Below, in pieces: positions 44,373 to 54,582 of a stretch of DNA of 64,000 nucleotides. The first letter of the stretch is position 1. Each line of letters begins with the position of its first letter. The notes under the pieces are model-generated. The model searched no databases and was not told the DNA's origin. It saw only the letters and a list, made by a program, of their open reading frames with translations. Source of the DNA: an uncultured Acetatifactor sp. (GTDB lineage: Bacteria; Bacillota; Clostridia; Lachnospirales; Lachnospiraceae); contig CAJUAB010000002.1 of assembly GCA_910583845.1 (NCBI GenBank), positions 62,001 to 126,000 of the forward strand, in the 5' to 3' direction. The position numbers and the translations under genes were made by a program.

Positions 44373-45506
44373 ATGGATGCAGCATTTATGAGGAAGGCAT
44401 TTGCTATGATTGCAAAGGGACTGATAGAAAAAGAACAGTTCCTGCAAAAAGAACCTACAAGATATCCATATAGCAAAACACTGCAGCACGGGATAAATAT
44501 GTTCTTATCGGCAAGTTGCCAGGCGGGATGCACAAAGGCGGCAATGGATTACGCAGATGAGTCGTCCTTTCTTGCGCATTATATTACTAAGCCAATTGCG
44601 GATTGGTTTTGTGAGTGGGATTCGGAAATGATGGAAAAGCTAAAACTCCAGGAAGAGTCTTTTTATGCTTATGAGGCTTTTGCCTATAGAAGGAACGAAA
44701 ATACATATACACCCAGTTCTGAGTGTTATGAGTTTTTAGAAACGCAGGACAGTGATATCTTAGAGGGAACTGACGAGCGTGTTCTTTATGAGAAAATGAT
44801 TGTTTTGAAACAGGAGACGTATTGCAGAATCAGAAGATACATAATTGAAAATCCGATCATTTCGTTGGATGACAGGCGGATCATGTCTCTTGAACTGGTA
44901 GATGACCAGGCAGCCAGAGACGCCTTTCAGTTTGCCTATGAAGAAATTACGGAGGATTGCTATCGCTGTCCTGGCTGCGGTTGGACTATGACTAAGGGAA
45001 AATACGGATACAGTTGCCATTCATTACATTGTGTGGATACTATACCGGAACTTACGGATAAAATGAAACTGGATATTACGGCTGGCGATTACTACCGTTT
45101 GAAAAAAGGAATTATGCGCTATTTTGCTGCTCCCGGAAAATGGGAACTGGATATTGCGAAATTCTGTGAGAAGAAAAAAATCCAATGGGTTTTGTGGCCA
45201 CAGATGGATCGTTATGATGTGGAAATTCGTTTTTCGGACGGCGATATCTGGGAGATTGATGTCAAAGCATATCGAAACCCCATCGCACTGCGCACTAAAA
45301 TTCAAAGTGACAACGGTTTCCCGGAGGGCGAATATGCAAGAGGATATTTTGTTGTTCCTGGTGAGTATATGGTGAACCAGCGAAATTATATTTCCATTAT
45401 CAATCGGGTATTGGTAAATCAGGAGAATGTAAAGTGTGTGACATTGAAGACAATGAAAACGGAAATCGCGCGAAAGGAGGCATCCTGTCATGCAGAAAAA
45501 CAGTAA
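44373..45506 (+). CDS. pPIWI-RE-associated restriction endonuclease-fold protein (module C)
   Basis: The 377-residue protein fits the REase component of three-gene pPIWI-RE operons. After a helical N-terminal half it has a zinc ribbon (CPGCGWTMTKGKYGYSCHSLHC, residues ~200-221) and a PD-(D/E)XK-like core: YDVEIRFSDGDIWEIDVKAY, where D...D-V-K is the probable active site, followed by GEYARGYFVVPGEY. ATG 44373 follows AGGAGGGG; an in-frame TTG upstream is rejected. The helicase gene overlaps its end by 17 bases. It probably supplies the DNA-cutting activity of the system; inferred from the family. Confidence 0.75.
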   Translation: MDAAFMRKAFAMIAKGLIEKEQFLQKEPTRYPYSKTLQHGINMFLSASCQAGCTKAAMDYADESSFLAHYITKPIADWFCEWDSEMMEKLKLQEESFYAYEAFAYRRNENTYTPSSECYEFLETQDSDILEGTDERVLYEKMIVLKQETYCRIRRYIIENPIISLDDRRIMSLELVDDQAARDAFQFAYEEITEDCYRCPGCGWTMTKGKYGYSCHSLHCVDTIPELTDKMKLDITAGDYYRLKKGIMRYFAAPGKWELDIAKFCEKKKIQWVLWPQMDRYDVEIRFSDGDIWEIDVKAYRNPIALRTKIQSDNGFPEGEYARGYFVVPGEYMVNQRNYISIINRVLVNQENVKCVTLKTMKTEIARKEASCHAEKQ

Positions 45507-48500
45507 GGACATGCTGTACGCACCGCTTTGGGCTCAATTTCAGATGATCGACAATGCCATGCCGCTCTCTCGTTTCGCGGCGATTGAGGCAGTGTTATAT
45601 CTGCTCGCACTCTGTGAGCCGGAGGCTGATCCTGCAAAAGCCTATCTATTGTTTACTCAATATCAGTTGATCGGTACAACAGAGTGTACGGAAATGGAGC
45701 ATATTTTACAGCGGGCGCGGTACAGGCTCGGGTATTATCGTTCTCAAAAATATTGGCAGGATGATTTGCGAGAGTATCGGGAGAACCAGTATGATGCGGT
45801 TCGGGCATTCTCTTTTGAGGAGAACGGAATGGCTATGACTTTTTCCAGAAGAGAGGATACATATCCATATCCGTTTGAAGAACGTAAAAAAGAATGGGTA
45901 TATTTTTGGCCGGAGTATCTGGAGCGTTCTGATTCTTTCTCATATGCGGAAAGAGGCACATACAGGTATATATATCAGAATCTGAAAAATGGAGAAGTAG
46001 ATACGGTTTCGGTCAAATTTGACAGGGACTGTGCGCAGAGTGTTTTACCGGTCGTTTTGGATAAAGAATGTCGGGCGCCGATCGCAATCTCCCTGGATGA
46101 GCTCTTGGATGCCGCAAAGGAAATGGAGGAGATTTGTCCCGGCGATCCCTGCTATGAGATTTGGAAGTCAAATATCCTGAAAGAAATTGCAGACTCTTCC
46201 GTACGGTTATGTACGGCACTTACAATCCGCGAGGTAGTCAATATTGTGGGTATGGTGGGGGCAGGCAAATCGACACTGATAAAAATTTTATCTTTCTGGT
46301 GTTTCAAAAATGGTATTCGCATTGCTGTTGTTGTGGATACGGTTGCCGAAGTGCTGAATCTACAGAGATATTTGTGTGCTCTCGATGTCGTATGCAGTCC
46401 TTTAATCGGACGGAATGAGAGGCTTAAATATATCAATCAGGTCTCACAGCCGAATGAAACCTGTCTGCATGTCGGTTTTTCTCCGTATTTAACGCCTTTA
46501 TGTCTAATAGACGGCATGGACGAACAGCATGATGAGGCAATCGCTTTCGGTAAAGAGCCTTGTTATTCTCTGAAAAAGGGCGGTAAAAATTTCCTGTGTC
46601 CTTATTTTGATCAGTGTCCGGGTACAAAGATGCTGCGGGAATGTTATACGGCCCCGGTTGTACTTACCACGGTCGCAGGCTTTGCGGCATCCAGGGTGGG
46701 GCATGCGAGAGAAACATTTTTAGAGTTGGCAGTGCGTGATTTTGATATAGTGGTTTTTGACGAGAGCGACAGAGTTCAGAAGACGCTTGACCACTTTTTT
46801 ATGCCGGAAACCAGCTTTAACGAGTATATTCAAGAATGTGCCGAGGACTGCAGCGCATATATGAAACTGAGTAGTAAACGCAGAGAAGAGAATCCGGCCA
46901 TGCAGAGATATGATGAGATGCAGCGTCAAAGCGTTACGGTTCTTAGCTGCCTTGTAAAATCTCTACATCATGAGTTGGGCGGCTGGAAGAGGATTGCGCA
47001 TGGAGACCCTTTCTCGGCCCTGACTCTGTTGGAGGATCTATATAGGGAGGAATCGAAATATCAAATACCGCATTCTGTCTATGAGGCAATCTACAATCTG
47101 ATTGATATGCAGGATGAGGAGCGTATTCGGCAAAACACACTGTGGGCCGTGTTGGAGAGTTCCTGCAAGAGCACGGATGAGTCCTTTTTTCATCAAATGT
47201 ATCAGGTCTGGCGGGAAGAACTTGGCGACAGCTTTCCGCGTCCAAAGAAAGATAAGGCCAAAAGGATTCAGGATGCCCGCATTCAATTGATTTTGAGGCT
47301 GATTTATTTCGATCATTTTATTCGGGGGCTCAGTGACGCGTATGAAGCCAGCCATGAAACCGCTTATGGCCAAAACGAATTATTTGGTTTTTTACAGACC
47401 CGTTTTCGACAGCAACAGTTTTTTCTTCCCTCTGCGCTGTGTGGCAATCTGTTTGGCCTTAAAAAGACGGATGATGAAGACATTGTCTTGTTCCGCCAAT
47501 ATGCCTTTGGCAGGAGTTTGATGAAGGATCTGCCGTATTTGCGCACAGATATCCAGGGAAAGCCCGCAGGTCCCCATGTGATTCTGTTATCCGGTTCCAG
47601 CTGGGCAGAGGGCTCGTATGAATATCATGTGAATCGCGCGGTGAACTACATTTTGGAGGCGGACTGTGAAAAGCGGATGTTTTTAGAGAAGACCAGATTT
47701 TTTGAGTCGGGTTTTCCGGAACGTGTTTCAGGAGCTCCGGAGGGTCAGCGCATGGCGCAGTTACAAGCTGTGACACAAAAAGCGGTCGAACTGATCGTGC
47801 GGGAGCATCAGCGGAAAGCAGGAAAAATCTTGTTGGTGGTCAACAGCTATGCGCAGGCTGAAACAGTACAACAGGTCTTAGAAACGGCATTGCGAAAAGC
47901 GAGTTGTCCTGCTCGTGTATGCCGTATGGTCTCTGACGCCATCAGCATTCAGAATGATGTGGGAACCGTAAGGCGCGGTGAAGTCGGACGATTTGCGAAA
48001 ATGATAGAGGACATCTTAATCGCGCCTGCGATGGCGATTGAACGCGGCCACAATATAGTGGATGAGTATGGCCATTCCGCACTCTGCGCAGTGTTCTTTA
48101 TGGTGCGTCCCATGGCTGTCCCTGACGATATTCAGCAAAAGGGAGGCAAGCTCAACGGACTCGTGGAGGCGCATTGTAAACGAGCTCCGGAGGAATCATT
48201 GTTTACATACAATGTGCGTATCCGCAAGTTGGCTACAGAGCAATGGGCAAAAATGAATAAGAGTAAGGCGTTTGGTCTGGCCGAACTGGAGGAGGATGAG
48301 CGGAAAGATGTGGTAGCTACTTTATTTGTTTTGATTTTACAGATATTTGGCCGTTTGGCTCGTGTCACGGATATTACAAAACCGGAACCCCACGTCTATT
48401 TTATGGATGGCGCGTTTCGGGGACACGAAGGGAAACAGGGTGATTTTGACTGTCTTTCTGAACTGGGTAGATATTTAGAAGATTTGATGACACAAGAGGA

Positions 48501-48573
48501 AAGCGCGGAAATTGCGAGGACGCTGTATGCGCCATTTTATAAGGCGTATGGAAAGGATATTCACTATGAGTAA
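45490..48573 (+). CDS. pPIWI-RE-associated DinG-like superfamily 2 helicase (module C)
   Basis: A 1027-residue helicase. Walker A is GMVGAGKSTLI (near residue 255), the DEAH-type Walker B is IVVFDESDRVQK, and the C-terminal RecA domain has LLVVNSYAQAET, APAMAIERGHNIVDE and LFVLILQIFGRLARV. The cysteines in CPYFDQCPGTKMLREC resemble the metal-binding loop of XPD/DinG helicases, which would make it an FeS enzyme. It sits between the REase and PIWI genes and overlaps both, as expected for one operon. Start supported by AAAGGAGG. Confidence 0.78.
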   Translation: MQKNSKDMLYAPLWAQFQMIDNAMPLSRFAAIEAVLYLLALCEPEADPAKAYLLFTQYQLIGTTECTEMEHILQRARYRLGYYRSQKYWQDDLREYRENQYDAVRAFSFEENGMAMTFSRREDTYPYPFEERKKEWVYFWPEYLERSDSFSYAERGTYRYIYQNLKNGEVDTVSVKFDRDCAQSVLPVVLDKECRAPIAISLDELLDAAKEMEEICPGDPCYEIWKSNILKEIADSSVRLCTALTIREVVNIVGMVGAGKSTLIKILSFWCFKNGIRIAVVVDTVAEVLNLQRYLCALDVVCSPLIGRNERLKYINQVSQPNETCLHVGFSPYLTPLCLIDGMDEQHDEAIAFGKEPCYSLKKGGKNFLCPYFDQCPGTKMLRECYTAPVVLTTVAGFAASRVGHARETFLELAVRDFDIVVFDESDRVQKTLDHFFMPETSFNEYIQECAEDCSAYMKLSSKRREENPAMQRYDEMQRQSVTVLSCLVKSLHHELGGWKRIAHGDPFSALTLLEDLYREESKYQIPHSVYEAIYNLIDMQDEERIRQNTLWAVLESSCKSTDESFFHQMYQVWREELGDSFPRPKKDKAKRIQDARIQLILRLIYFDHFIRGLSDAYEASHETAYGQNELFGFLQTRFRQQQFFLPSALCGNLFGLKKTDDEDIVLFRQYAFGRSLMKDLPYLRTDIQGKPAGPHVILLSGSSWAEGSYEYHVNRAVNYILEADCEKRMFLEKTRFFESGFPERVSGAPEGQRMAQLQAVTQKAVELIVREHQRKAGKILLVVNSYAQAETVQQVLETALRKASCPARVCRMVSDAISIQNDVGTVRRGEVGRFAKMIEDILIAPAMAIERGHNIVDEYGHSALCAVFFMVRPMAVPDDIQQKGGKLNGLVEAHCKRAPEESLFTYNVRIRKLATEQWAKMNKSKAFGLAELEEDERKDVVATLFVLILQIFGRLARVTDITKPEPHVYFMDGAFRGHEGKQGDFDCLSELGRYLEDLMTQEESAEIARTLYAPFYKAYGKDIHYE

Positions 48574-51043
48574 TAAAATTTACCCCCTGGCTTATAAACT
48601 GTCTCCTGGGCAGACATGTACGCTCTATTATCTGGGCTTTCCTGACACATGGAAAGCGTCCTTGCTGGAAATCGCAAGGAATCATAATCCGCGTTTTAAG
48701 GACGAGTATGGACTTCCCACAGATCCGCTGAAAAAAATGGTAAACAGTTGGATGGAGGGAATTATTGCGTTGGCCCCGTTAAGAAAAGGCAGTTGCGATA
48801 AGCATTGGCTTACATCCGGTCAGGAGTATTCGGAGAAAGATATTCAGGTCTTATGTAACATTATCAAGGTTTGGGTAAAGGCTACCTATGTTACATCTCC
48901 GAAAGCGTCCTCTGTTGTCAGGAAACAGGCCAATGATTTTTGTGACGGGATACAGGCGGAAAGTCTCAGGGTACTTCGGACTAAGGCTGAGTGCCGTCTT
49001 ACTCTGGAAGACGGCACTGTCTGCGGGGAGGCCTATCAGGCAATTCCCCTGTTGGCGGTCAACCGCCTGCTGGGAAGGGAAATTGTTTTAAACGGGCAGC
49101 CCCTGCGGTTCTGTTATGGTGCCAGGAATCAGTTGATCAGTCAGCCTGTCACTGCCGCTGGAAACCAACATCAGTATTCTTTTGTATTTGAGTTTTCGGT
49201 GCAGACGACTCCGCCGAAGAGGAGAGCTTTGTTGTTGTGTCAGATGAGTATACGGCGCTGGATTTACGATGTTAGCAGGGATGGTCGTGTGCCTTTTCTT
49301 TCCGAGAACGTAAATGCTCATATTAAAATTTCTCAGGATAAGTATTGCCAGGTGCCGATTGCGTATGATTACAGTGCCGGACAGATCGATTGGAAGGAGC
49401 CGGACAGAGAATGCTATAATATCTGGGGATATGAGCAACTGCCGACGGCTAAAGAAGTCATAGCGAATCCAGCAGCCCATGCGGCCCGTATTTTACTCCC
49501 TTATAAAAACGGTATGAGTGGATTTGCCATACCGAAAATTGAAACAGGGGTATCGGTGGTTGATAAAGCGCTCTTGTATCAGGAGATAGACACATTGCTT
49601 GGCGAGATGGTTTGTGAACGGCCGGAGGCGGAAAGGGTTTCCCGACGAGGTCAAAAATTCGCTGTTTATAAGTCTCCGCAGGAATATGAGAGCCGTGAAG
49701 AATTTCGGAAATGGGTAAGCAATTGTGCGGAAACGGATGAGATTGTTTTCGAACTGTACGGATTATGGAGTGATTCGGAACAGCGGGATCTTTTGAATCG
49801 GATTCAGGAGAAGATTTGGCAGGATTTTGGAGAGGACGAGAGTACATCCAGTTTGAATATCCGGTGTTTGCAAAAGGAAGTCGGAGATCTTGCCGATAGT
49901 ATGCCCAATAATTATAAATCTACTAAAATTAGTCGATGTGAAGAAATTGTTGATAAGTTAGGTAAGGTAGATATGGTAACCGCCTGTGTTTTTGTCTTGC
50001 CTCCCCCAGAGTATTACTATGGACAGGGAGATCCGAAACAGGTTCTGAGAAACGCATTTGCCAGAACCGGGCGGGTCGTACAGTTTATCAATCCGGATGG
50101 GGATATAAACCAGAATAAGATTGAAAATACAGTATATGATTTATACCGTCAATTGGGGGTGGTAACGCTGCTGGATTTCCGGAAACGGATGCCGAATCTG
50201 GCCGCCGTTCCCTGCGTAGGTATGCATTTATGCAAACAAGTCATGGGAATTGCAAATAAGGGACGTTTTCTTCCAGTTTATGTTACTGTTGATGTTTTGG
50301 CGGGAAAGACCCGAGTCCAATGTGATGCGTTTCCCAGGCGGATGGTTTCTTATCGGGAGGCCTGTCTTGAAATGGCAGAGCTCTTTTGGAAAAATGATCT
50401 GGAGCAATGCTGCGTCAACGCAAGCCGTTTGCCGGCAAAGCAAAAGTTGATAGAGTTGAAAAGCCGTTATTATAGGAAAGAAGACAGCGTATTGGTGATC
50501 ATCCAATCAGACGGTGATACCCGTTCTGTATGGGGTGGTATTTCAGATAAAGAAATTGGCGAATATGCCATGGCGGACAGATATTGTCCGGAGCAGATCA
50601 ATGCTGGAGAGTCAAAAAAACCTTATATGATTTCCCTGGCAGATTCCGGAATTAGAATCATGCGAATCAGGAGTAATCAGGAGGTTCCGGATTATTATAC
50701 CGGACTCAGTGAGAAATCGACAGATGAATTATTGCAATATTCTTCCACGTCAGGGATGTTTAAATATGATGACGTTTACTGGGGGATACATGTGAGAGCC
50801 AATGATTTCCAGTATATAAACAGTTTCAAAGAGTCGAAAATCAACTATCCGGAACACAGATTCGCGGAAAAAGATATGGTTGAATTGTATCCTTTGCAGG
50901 TTCAGCCAGGGGACGATGCGGTCGATTGGGTATTTCATACTAACGCATTACGGCATATTTCCATTCAGTACAGCCAGTCAACGGTTTTGCCTCTGCCGTT
51001 GCATTTAGCGAAAGCCCTTGAGGAATATCGTTTTGATGCGTGA
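48566..51043 (+). CDS. pPIWI-RE protein: prokaryotic PIWI/Argonaute relative (module C)
   Basis: The 825-residue protein matches the pPIWI-RE family: an N-terminal DUF3962-like part and a C-terminal RNase H-fold PIWI domain (roughly residues 500-825). The end LPLPLHLAKALEEYRFDA is characteristic of that domain. Family members are named for a conserved Arg and Glu in place of the usual slicer set; I could not fix those residues by eye. It starts at ATG 48566 with AAAGGA, overlapping the helicase stop by eight bases. The system is proposed to use guide-directed recognition of invader nucleic acid; which strand or guide is unknown. Confidence 0.75.
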   Translation: MSNKIYPLAYKLSPGQTCTLYYLGFPDTWKASLLEIARNHNPRFKDEYGLPTDPLKKMVNSWMEGIIALAPLRKGSCDKHWLTSGQEYSEKDIQVLCNIIKVWVKATYVTSPKASSVVRKQANDFCDGIQAESLRVLRTKAECRLTLEDGTVCGEAYQAIPLLAVNRLLGREIVLNGQPLRFCYGARNQLISQPVTAAGNQHQYSFVFEFSVQTTPPKRRALLLCQMSIRRWIYDVSRDGRVPFLSENVNAHIKISQDKYCQVPIAYDYSAGQIDWKEPDRECYNIWGYEQLPTAKEVIANPAAHAARILLPYKNGMSGFAIPKIETGVSVVDKALLYQEIDTLLGEMVCERPEAERVSRRGQKFAVYKSPQEYESREEFRKWVSNCAETDEIVFELYGLWSDSEQRDLLNRIQEKIWQDFGEDESTSSLNIRCLQKEVGDLADSMPNNYKSTKISRCEEIVDKLGKVDMVTACVFVLPPPEYYYGQGDPKQVLRNAFARTGRVVQFINPDGDINQNKIENTVYDLYRQLGVVTLLDFRKRMPNLAAVPCVGMHLCKQVMGIANKGRFLPVYVTVDVLAGKTRVQCDAFPRRMVSYREACLEMAELFWKNDLEQCCVNASRLPAKQKLIELKSRYYRKEDSVLVIIQSDGDTRSVWGGISDKEIGEYAMADRYCPEQINAGESKKPYMISLADSGIRIMRIRSNQEVPDYYTGLSEKSTDELLQYSSTSGMFKYDDVYWGIHVRANDFQYINSFKESKINYPEHRFAEKDMVELYPLQVQPGDDAVDWVFHTNALRHISIQYSQSTVLPLPLHLAKALEEYRFDA

Positions 51044-51135
51044 GCAGGCTCTCGTTCCGAATAAAGTACCGTGCATTTTTATACTATGCTTGCTGAATTT
51101 GTCAGACACTGTCTAACAAATTGAAAGGAGATTTT

Positions 51136-52148
51136 ATGAATGAAATAGCCTCAAATACTATGCTGAACAGCCTGATAGCCAATATTGAAGAAACCGTAAT
51201 GAAGGCAAAGGAAAAACTGGCAGGTTCGGTGAACAGTACGATGACAGAGACGTATTGGTTGATTGGAAAATATATCGTGGAGTCTGAGCAAAACGGGAAT
51301 ATAAAAGCGACTTATGGAAAGAGTCTTTTGACCACACTATCGAAAGAGTTAAGTCTGCGATTGGGAAAAGGATACAGTCGTCCCAATCTCAATAATATGA
51401 GAAAATTCTATTTGACATATCCGAATTGTCAGGTGGTGTCTGACAAATTGAGTTGGTCTCATATTTGTGAACTGATTAAGATTGACGATGATCTGGAAAG
51501 AAGTTTTATGAAAAGGAAACTGTACAAGAAAGATGGGGAGTAAGAGAACTCCAGCGGCAGATGGATACTTCACTATATTTACGTCTTGCAGTGAGCAAGG
51601 ATAAAGAGGGGATTCTGTCTTTGGCGAAACAGGGAATAGAGATTCAGAGGCCGGAAGATGTAATAAAGAACACATATACTTTAGAATTTCTGAATCTTCC
51701 GGAATTAGATCGCTATACGGAGGGAGACTTGGAGCAAAGAATCATTGATAATCTTCAAATTTTTTTGTTGGAACTTGGAAAAGGCTTTACTTTTGTGGGT
51801 CGCCAATACAAAATCACGGTAAATAATGTTCAGTATCATGTGGACTTGGTATTTTATCACAGAATTTTAAAATGCTTTGTATTAATTGACCTGAAAAAGA
51901 ACTCTGTGAAACATGAAGACATTGGACAGATGAATATGTATTTAGGATATTTCGCTATAGAAGAAAATATGCCGGATGATAATGCGCCCATTGGTATTAT
52001 TTTGAGCAAAAATAAGGATGAACTACTGGTGGAATATGCTACTTATGGGATGGATAGTAATTTGTTTGTTGCAAAGTATGAGTTATATTTGCCAAACAGA
52101 AAGGACCTGGAAAGACTGGTTGCAAATATTTTGAATAATAATGATTAA
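51136..52148 (+). pseudogene. DUF1016 (YhcG-type) PD-(D/E)XK nuclease with a one-base frameshift (module C)
   Basis: Two adjacent frames together encode one DUF1016 protein of about 337 residues. The first (to 51543) has the DUF1016 N-domain: STMTETYWLIGKYIVE, GYSRPNLNNMRKFY, LSWSHICELIKI. The second (from ~51508 on) has RWGVRELQRQMDTSLYLRLAVSKDKEG and the nuclease core FVGRQYKITVNNVQYHVDLVFYHRILKCFVLIDLKK with D...D-L-K. The break is at the T run 51504-51507: with one more T the reading continues as SFYEKETVQERWGVRE. A recent null mutation, slippage-controlled expression or a base-call error are all possible. AAAGGAGA precedes ATG 51136. The sigK-tail repeat begins at its stop codon. Confidence 0.85.
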
Positions 52149-52238
52149 TTTTTTAGCCCTAACTTGACAGGAGAGTATGTGAGCCGGATCGAGAAGAAGG
52201 CGCTGGGGAAACTGCGGGAGAAGTTTAAGCAGGGGTAG
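52148..52238 (+). repeat. sigK-tail repeat, copy 3 (right border of module C)
   Basis: Arm and sigK tail nearly identical to copy 1 over ~88 bases (three or so differences), ending KFKQG-stop instead of KFEQG. It starts at the last base of the DUF1016 stop codon. Confidence 0.92.
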
Positions 52239-52276
52239 GCGGAGGGCGAATAAGAGGAAGAACTGTTAATAAAATG

Positions 52277-52319
52277 GGACAGAGTTAGTTTGACTGGGAC
52301 TGTTGAACTGATTCTGTCC
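52277..52319 (+). terminator. Hairpin carried with repeat copy 3
   Basis: ggacagagttagttt, 13-base loop, gaactgattctgtcc: 15 paired positions with three G-U pairs, 39 bases after the repeat. A weak T-rich stretch follows. The remaining bases to 52552 hold no recognised element. Confidence 0.6.
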
Positions 52320-52552
52320 TATATTGTTTGATAAGGGGTATAAATATTATAAAATTCCTTGTAGGTTATATGAGGAGCATGTATAATAAAGTTGGGTATA
52401 TGGGTAACGACTTATATATTGTTTGAATACTTGGATATGATAAGTTTTATTGCCGCTTTGGTTATAACGGTATGACTATGAAGAAGGCATTGATTTTGAT
52501 ACTTAGAATATGGTAATGTTATGGATGTTTGGAATGTGGAGGATATATTGCC

Positions 52553-54244
52553 ATGGCGAGAACCGTAGGGATAGGGATTCAAAGTTTTGAGAAACTGATA
52601 ATGGAAAACAGCTTTTATATTGATAAAACTGATTTTATCAGACAGTGGTGGGAAAACAGAGACGATGTGACGTTGATTACACGCCCTCGCAGATTCGGGA
52701 AGACTCTGAACATGAACATGTTAGAGAGATTTCTTTCTATAGAATATGCGGGGCAGGGAGAGATTTTTGAGGGACTGTCCATATGGAAAGACGAGAAGTA
52801 CCGGAATCTTCAGGGGACTTACCCGGTGATCTTTTTGAGCTTTGCCGGGATAAAGTCATCTTCTTTCGCTGAGGCAAAAAAAGGCTTATTTTATCTGCTT
52901 GAAAAATTGTATAACCGATATGAATTTCTGCTGAAGGAAGGCAGCCTGAATGAAAAGGAAAAGGATTATATAAAAAACATTTCCGTAAATATGGATAACT
53001 ATTCTGCCATTTCGTCTCTGGGAACGCTATCCGAGTTCCTGTATCGTTATTATGGGAAAAAGGTGATTATCCTGCTGGATGAATATGACACGCCTCTTCA
53101 GGAGGCCTGGGTGTACGGTTATTGGAAAGAGATGGTGGAATTTATCAGAGGCCTGTTCAACTCCACGTTCAAGACAAATCCCTATCTGGAACGGGCGGTT
53201 ATGACGGGAATCACAAGGGTAAGCAAGGAGTCGATTTTTTCAGATTTAAATAATCTGGAAGTAGTCACCACTACATCAGAGAAATACGAAGACAGTTTCG
53301 GATTTACAGAGGATGAGGTATGGGCGGCATTGCAGGAATGTAGCCTGTATGAAAACCGGCTGGCTGTAAAAGACTGGTATGACGGTTTCACATTCGGAAA
53401 GAGGAAAGATATCTATAATCCATGGTCGATTATCAATTATCTGGATAAAAAGAGATTTTCCACCTACTGGGCCAACACCAGCAGCAATGGCCTGGTGGAT
53501 CAGCTGATCCGGGAGGGAAGCGCGGAGATAAAAACATCTATGGAAAACCTGCTGAAAGGCGAGCATCTGTATAAGGAGATTGATGAACAGATCATTTTCG
53601 ATCAGTTAGACGCAGATGAGAACGCCATTTGGGGCCTGTTTCTGGCAAGTGGATACCTGAAAGCGGAGAGTTATGAATTAAATGAGGACACAGGAGCAGA
53701 TCTGTATGAGCTGGCGCTGACGAACAAGGAAGTACAGATCATGTTCCAAAAGATGATTCGAAAATGGTTTACCCGTTCTGGGACAGTCTACAACGGCTTT
53801 ATCCGGACGCTGCTGCAGGATGACGTAAAGTCCATGAACGCCTATATGAATCGAGTGGCCCTGGCTACGTTCAGCTATTTCGACAGCGGAAGAAACCCCT
53901 CCATGGAGTCGCAGCCGGAACGTTTCTATCACGGCTTTGTGCTGGGACTGGCCGTGGAGTTGGCCGATCGTTACATTATTACCTCTAATTGGGAGAGTGG
54001 ATTCGGAAGATATGATGTTATGATGGAGCCTAAGGGCGAAACGGACAATGCGATAATCATGGAATTCAAGGTCAGAGATTCAAGCGAGGAGAAATCTCTG
54101 GAGGATACTGCGGATGCCGCGTTGAAACAGATTGAGAAACAGCAATACCAGGCAGATTTAGAAAGCAGAGGATTCCCTGGGGACCGAATTCAGAAATATG
54201 GCTTTGCCTTTGAAGGGAAAGAAGTTTTGATAAAAAGTATATGA
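52553..54244 (+). CDS. AAA-ATPase-like / PD-(D/E)XK nuclease protein (module D)
   Basis: A 563-residue protein of the AAA-ATPase_like plus PDDEXK_9 (DUF1703) family. N-terminal motifs: GIQSFEKLIMENSFYIDKTDFI, RPRRFGKTLNMNML (a degenerate Walker A), VIILLDEYDTPLQEAW (Walker B). The C-terminal nuclease domain has GFGRYDVMMEPKGETDNAIIMEFKVRD, with D...E-F-K as catalytic residues. The family is abundant in gut Clostridia and Bacteroidetes; no function is established. ATG 52553 follows GGAGG; an in-frame TTG at 52529 is rejected. Its stop is two bases before repeat copy 4. A fragment of a close paralogue ends module E. Confidence 0.88.
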   Translation: MARTVGIGIQSFEKLIMENSFYIDKTDFIRQWWENRDDVTLITRPRRFGKTLNMNMLERFLSIEYAGQGEIFEGLSIWKDEKYRNLQGTYPVIFLSFAGIKSSSFAEAKKGLFYLLEKLYNRYEFLLKEGSLNEKEKDYIKNISVNMDNYSAISSLGTLSEFLYRYYGKKVIILLDEYDTPLQEAWVYGYWKEMVEFIRGLFNSTFKTNPYLERAVMTGITRVSKESIFSDLNNLEVVTTTSEKYEDSFGFTEDEVWAALQECSLYENRLAVKDWYDGFTFGKRKDIYNPWSIINYLDKKRFSTYWANTSSNGLVDQLIREGSAEIKTSMENLLKGEHLYKEIDEQIIFDQLDADENAIWGLFLASGYLKAESYELNEDTGADLYELALTNKEVQIMFQKMIRKWFTRSGTVYNGFIRTLLQDDVKSMNAYMNRVALATFSYFDSGRNPSMESQPERFYHGFVLGLAVELADRYIITSNWESGFGRYDVMMEPKGETDNAIIMEFKVRDSSEEKSLEDTADAALKQIEKQQYQADLESRGFPGDRIQKYGFAFEGKEVLIKSI

Positions 54245-54246
54245 AA

Positions 54247-54336
54247 AATTTCAGCCCGAACTTGACAGGAGAGTATGTGAGCAGGATTGAGAAGAAAGCC
54301 CTTAATAAGCTGCGGGAGAGGTTTGAGCAGGGGTAA
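54247..54336 (+). repeat. sigK-tail repeat, copy 4 (right border of module D)
   Basis: Variant arm (tttcagcccgaacttgacag) and a tail encoding ALNKLRERFEQG. The LNKL form is that of the native sigK, while copies 1-3 have LGKL, so at least two lineages of border are present. Confidence 0.9.
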
Positions 54337-54425
54337 ACTGAGAAAACAGGATTTTGCAACAAGAGGGATAAGGTCTGAAAAACAGAAAATAAGCAGATAA
54401 ATATAGGTCCGGGAAAAAGCTGACT

Positions 54426-54445
54426 TGGAGCCCTGACAGGCTCCA
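54426..54445 (+). terminator. Hairpin downstream of repeat copy 4
   Basis: tggagcc, loop ctgaca, ggctcca, then an AT-rich stretch with TTTT. It lies in the 338-base gap 54245-54582, which otherwise shows only the repeat and its sigK-like trailer. Confidence 0.5.
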
Positions 54446-54582
54446 TGTTATATTTTGTCGGTATTATGGATGTACCAGAGCGTGTCTGAAAAATGCTTTC
54501 CGTCAGATGTATATCACAAAGCTCCCACAAGGTGAGGTGTGCAGATGGCGGGAATGATTTTTCAAACACGCTCCAGCAACAA

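Noticed and set aside
41500..44400. A CRISPR array made of the repeated sigK tails
   Set aside because: The repeats are ~90 bp, thousands of bases apart, coding-derived, with no cas genes.
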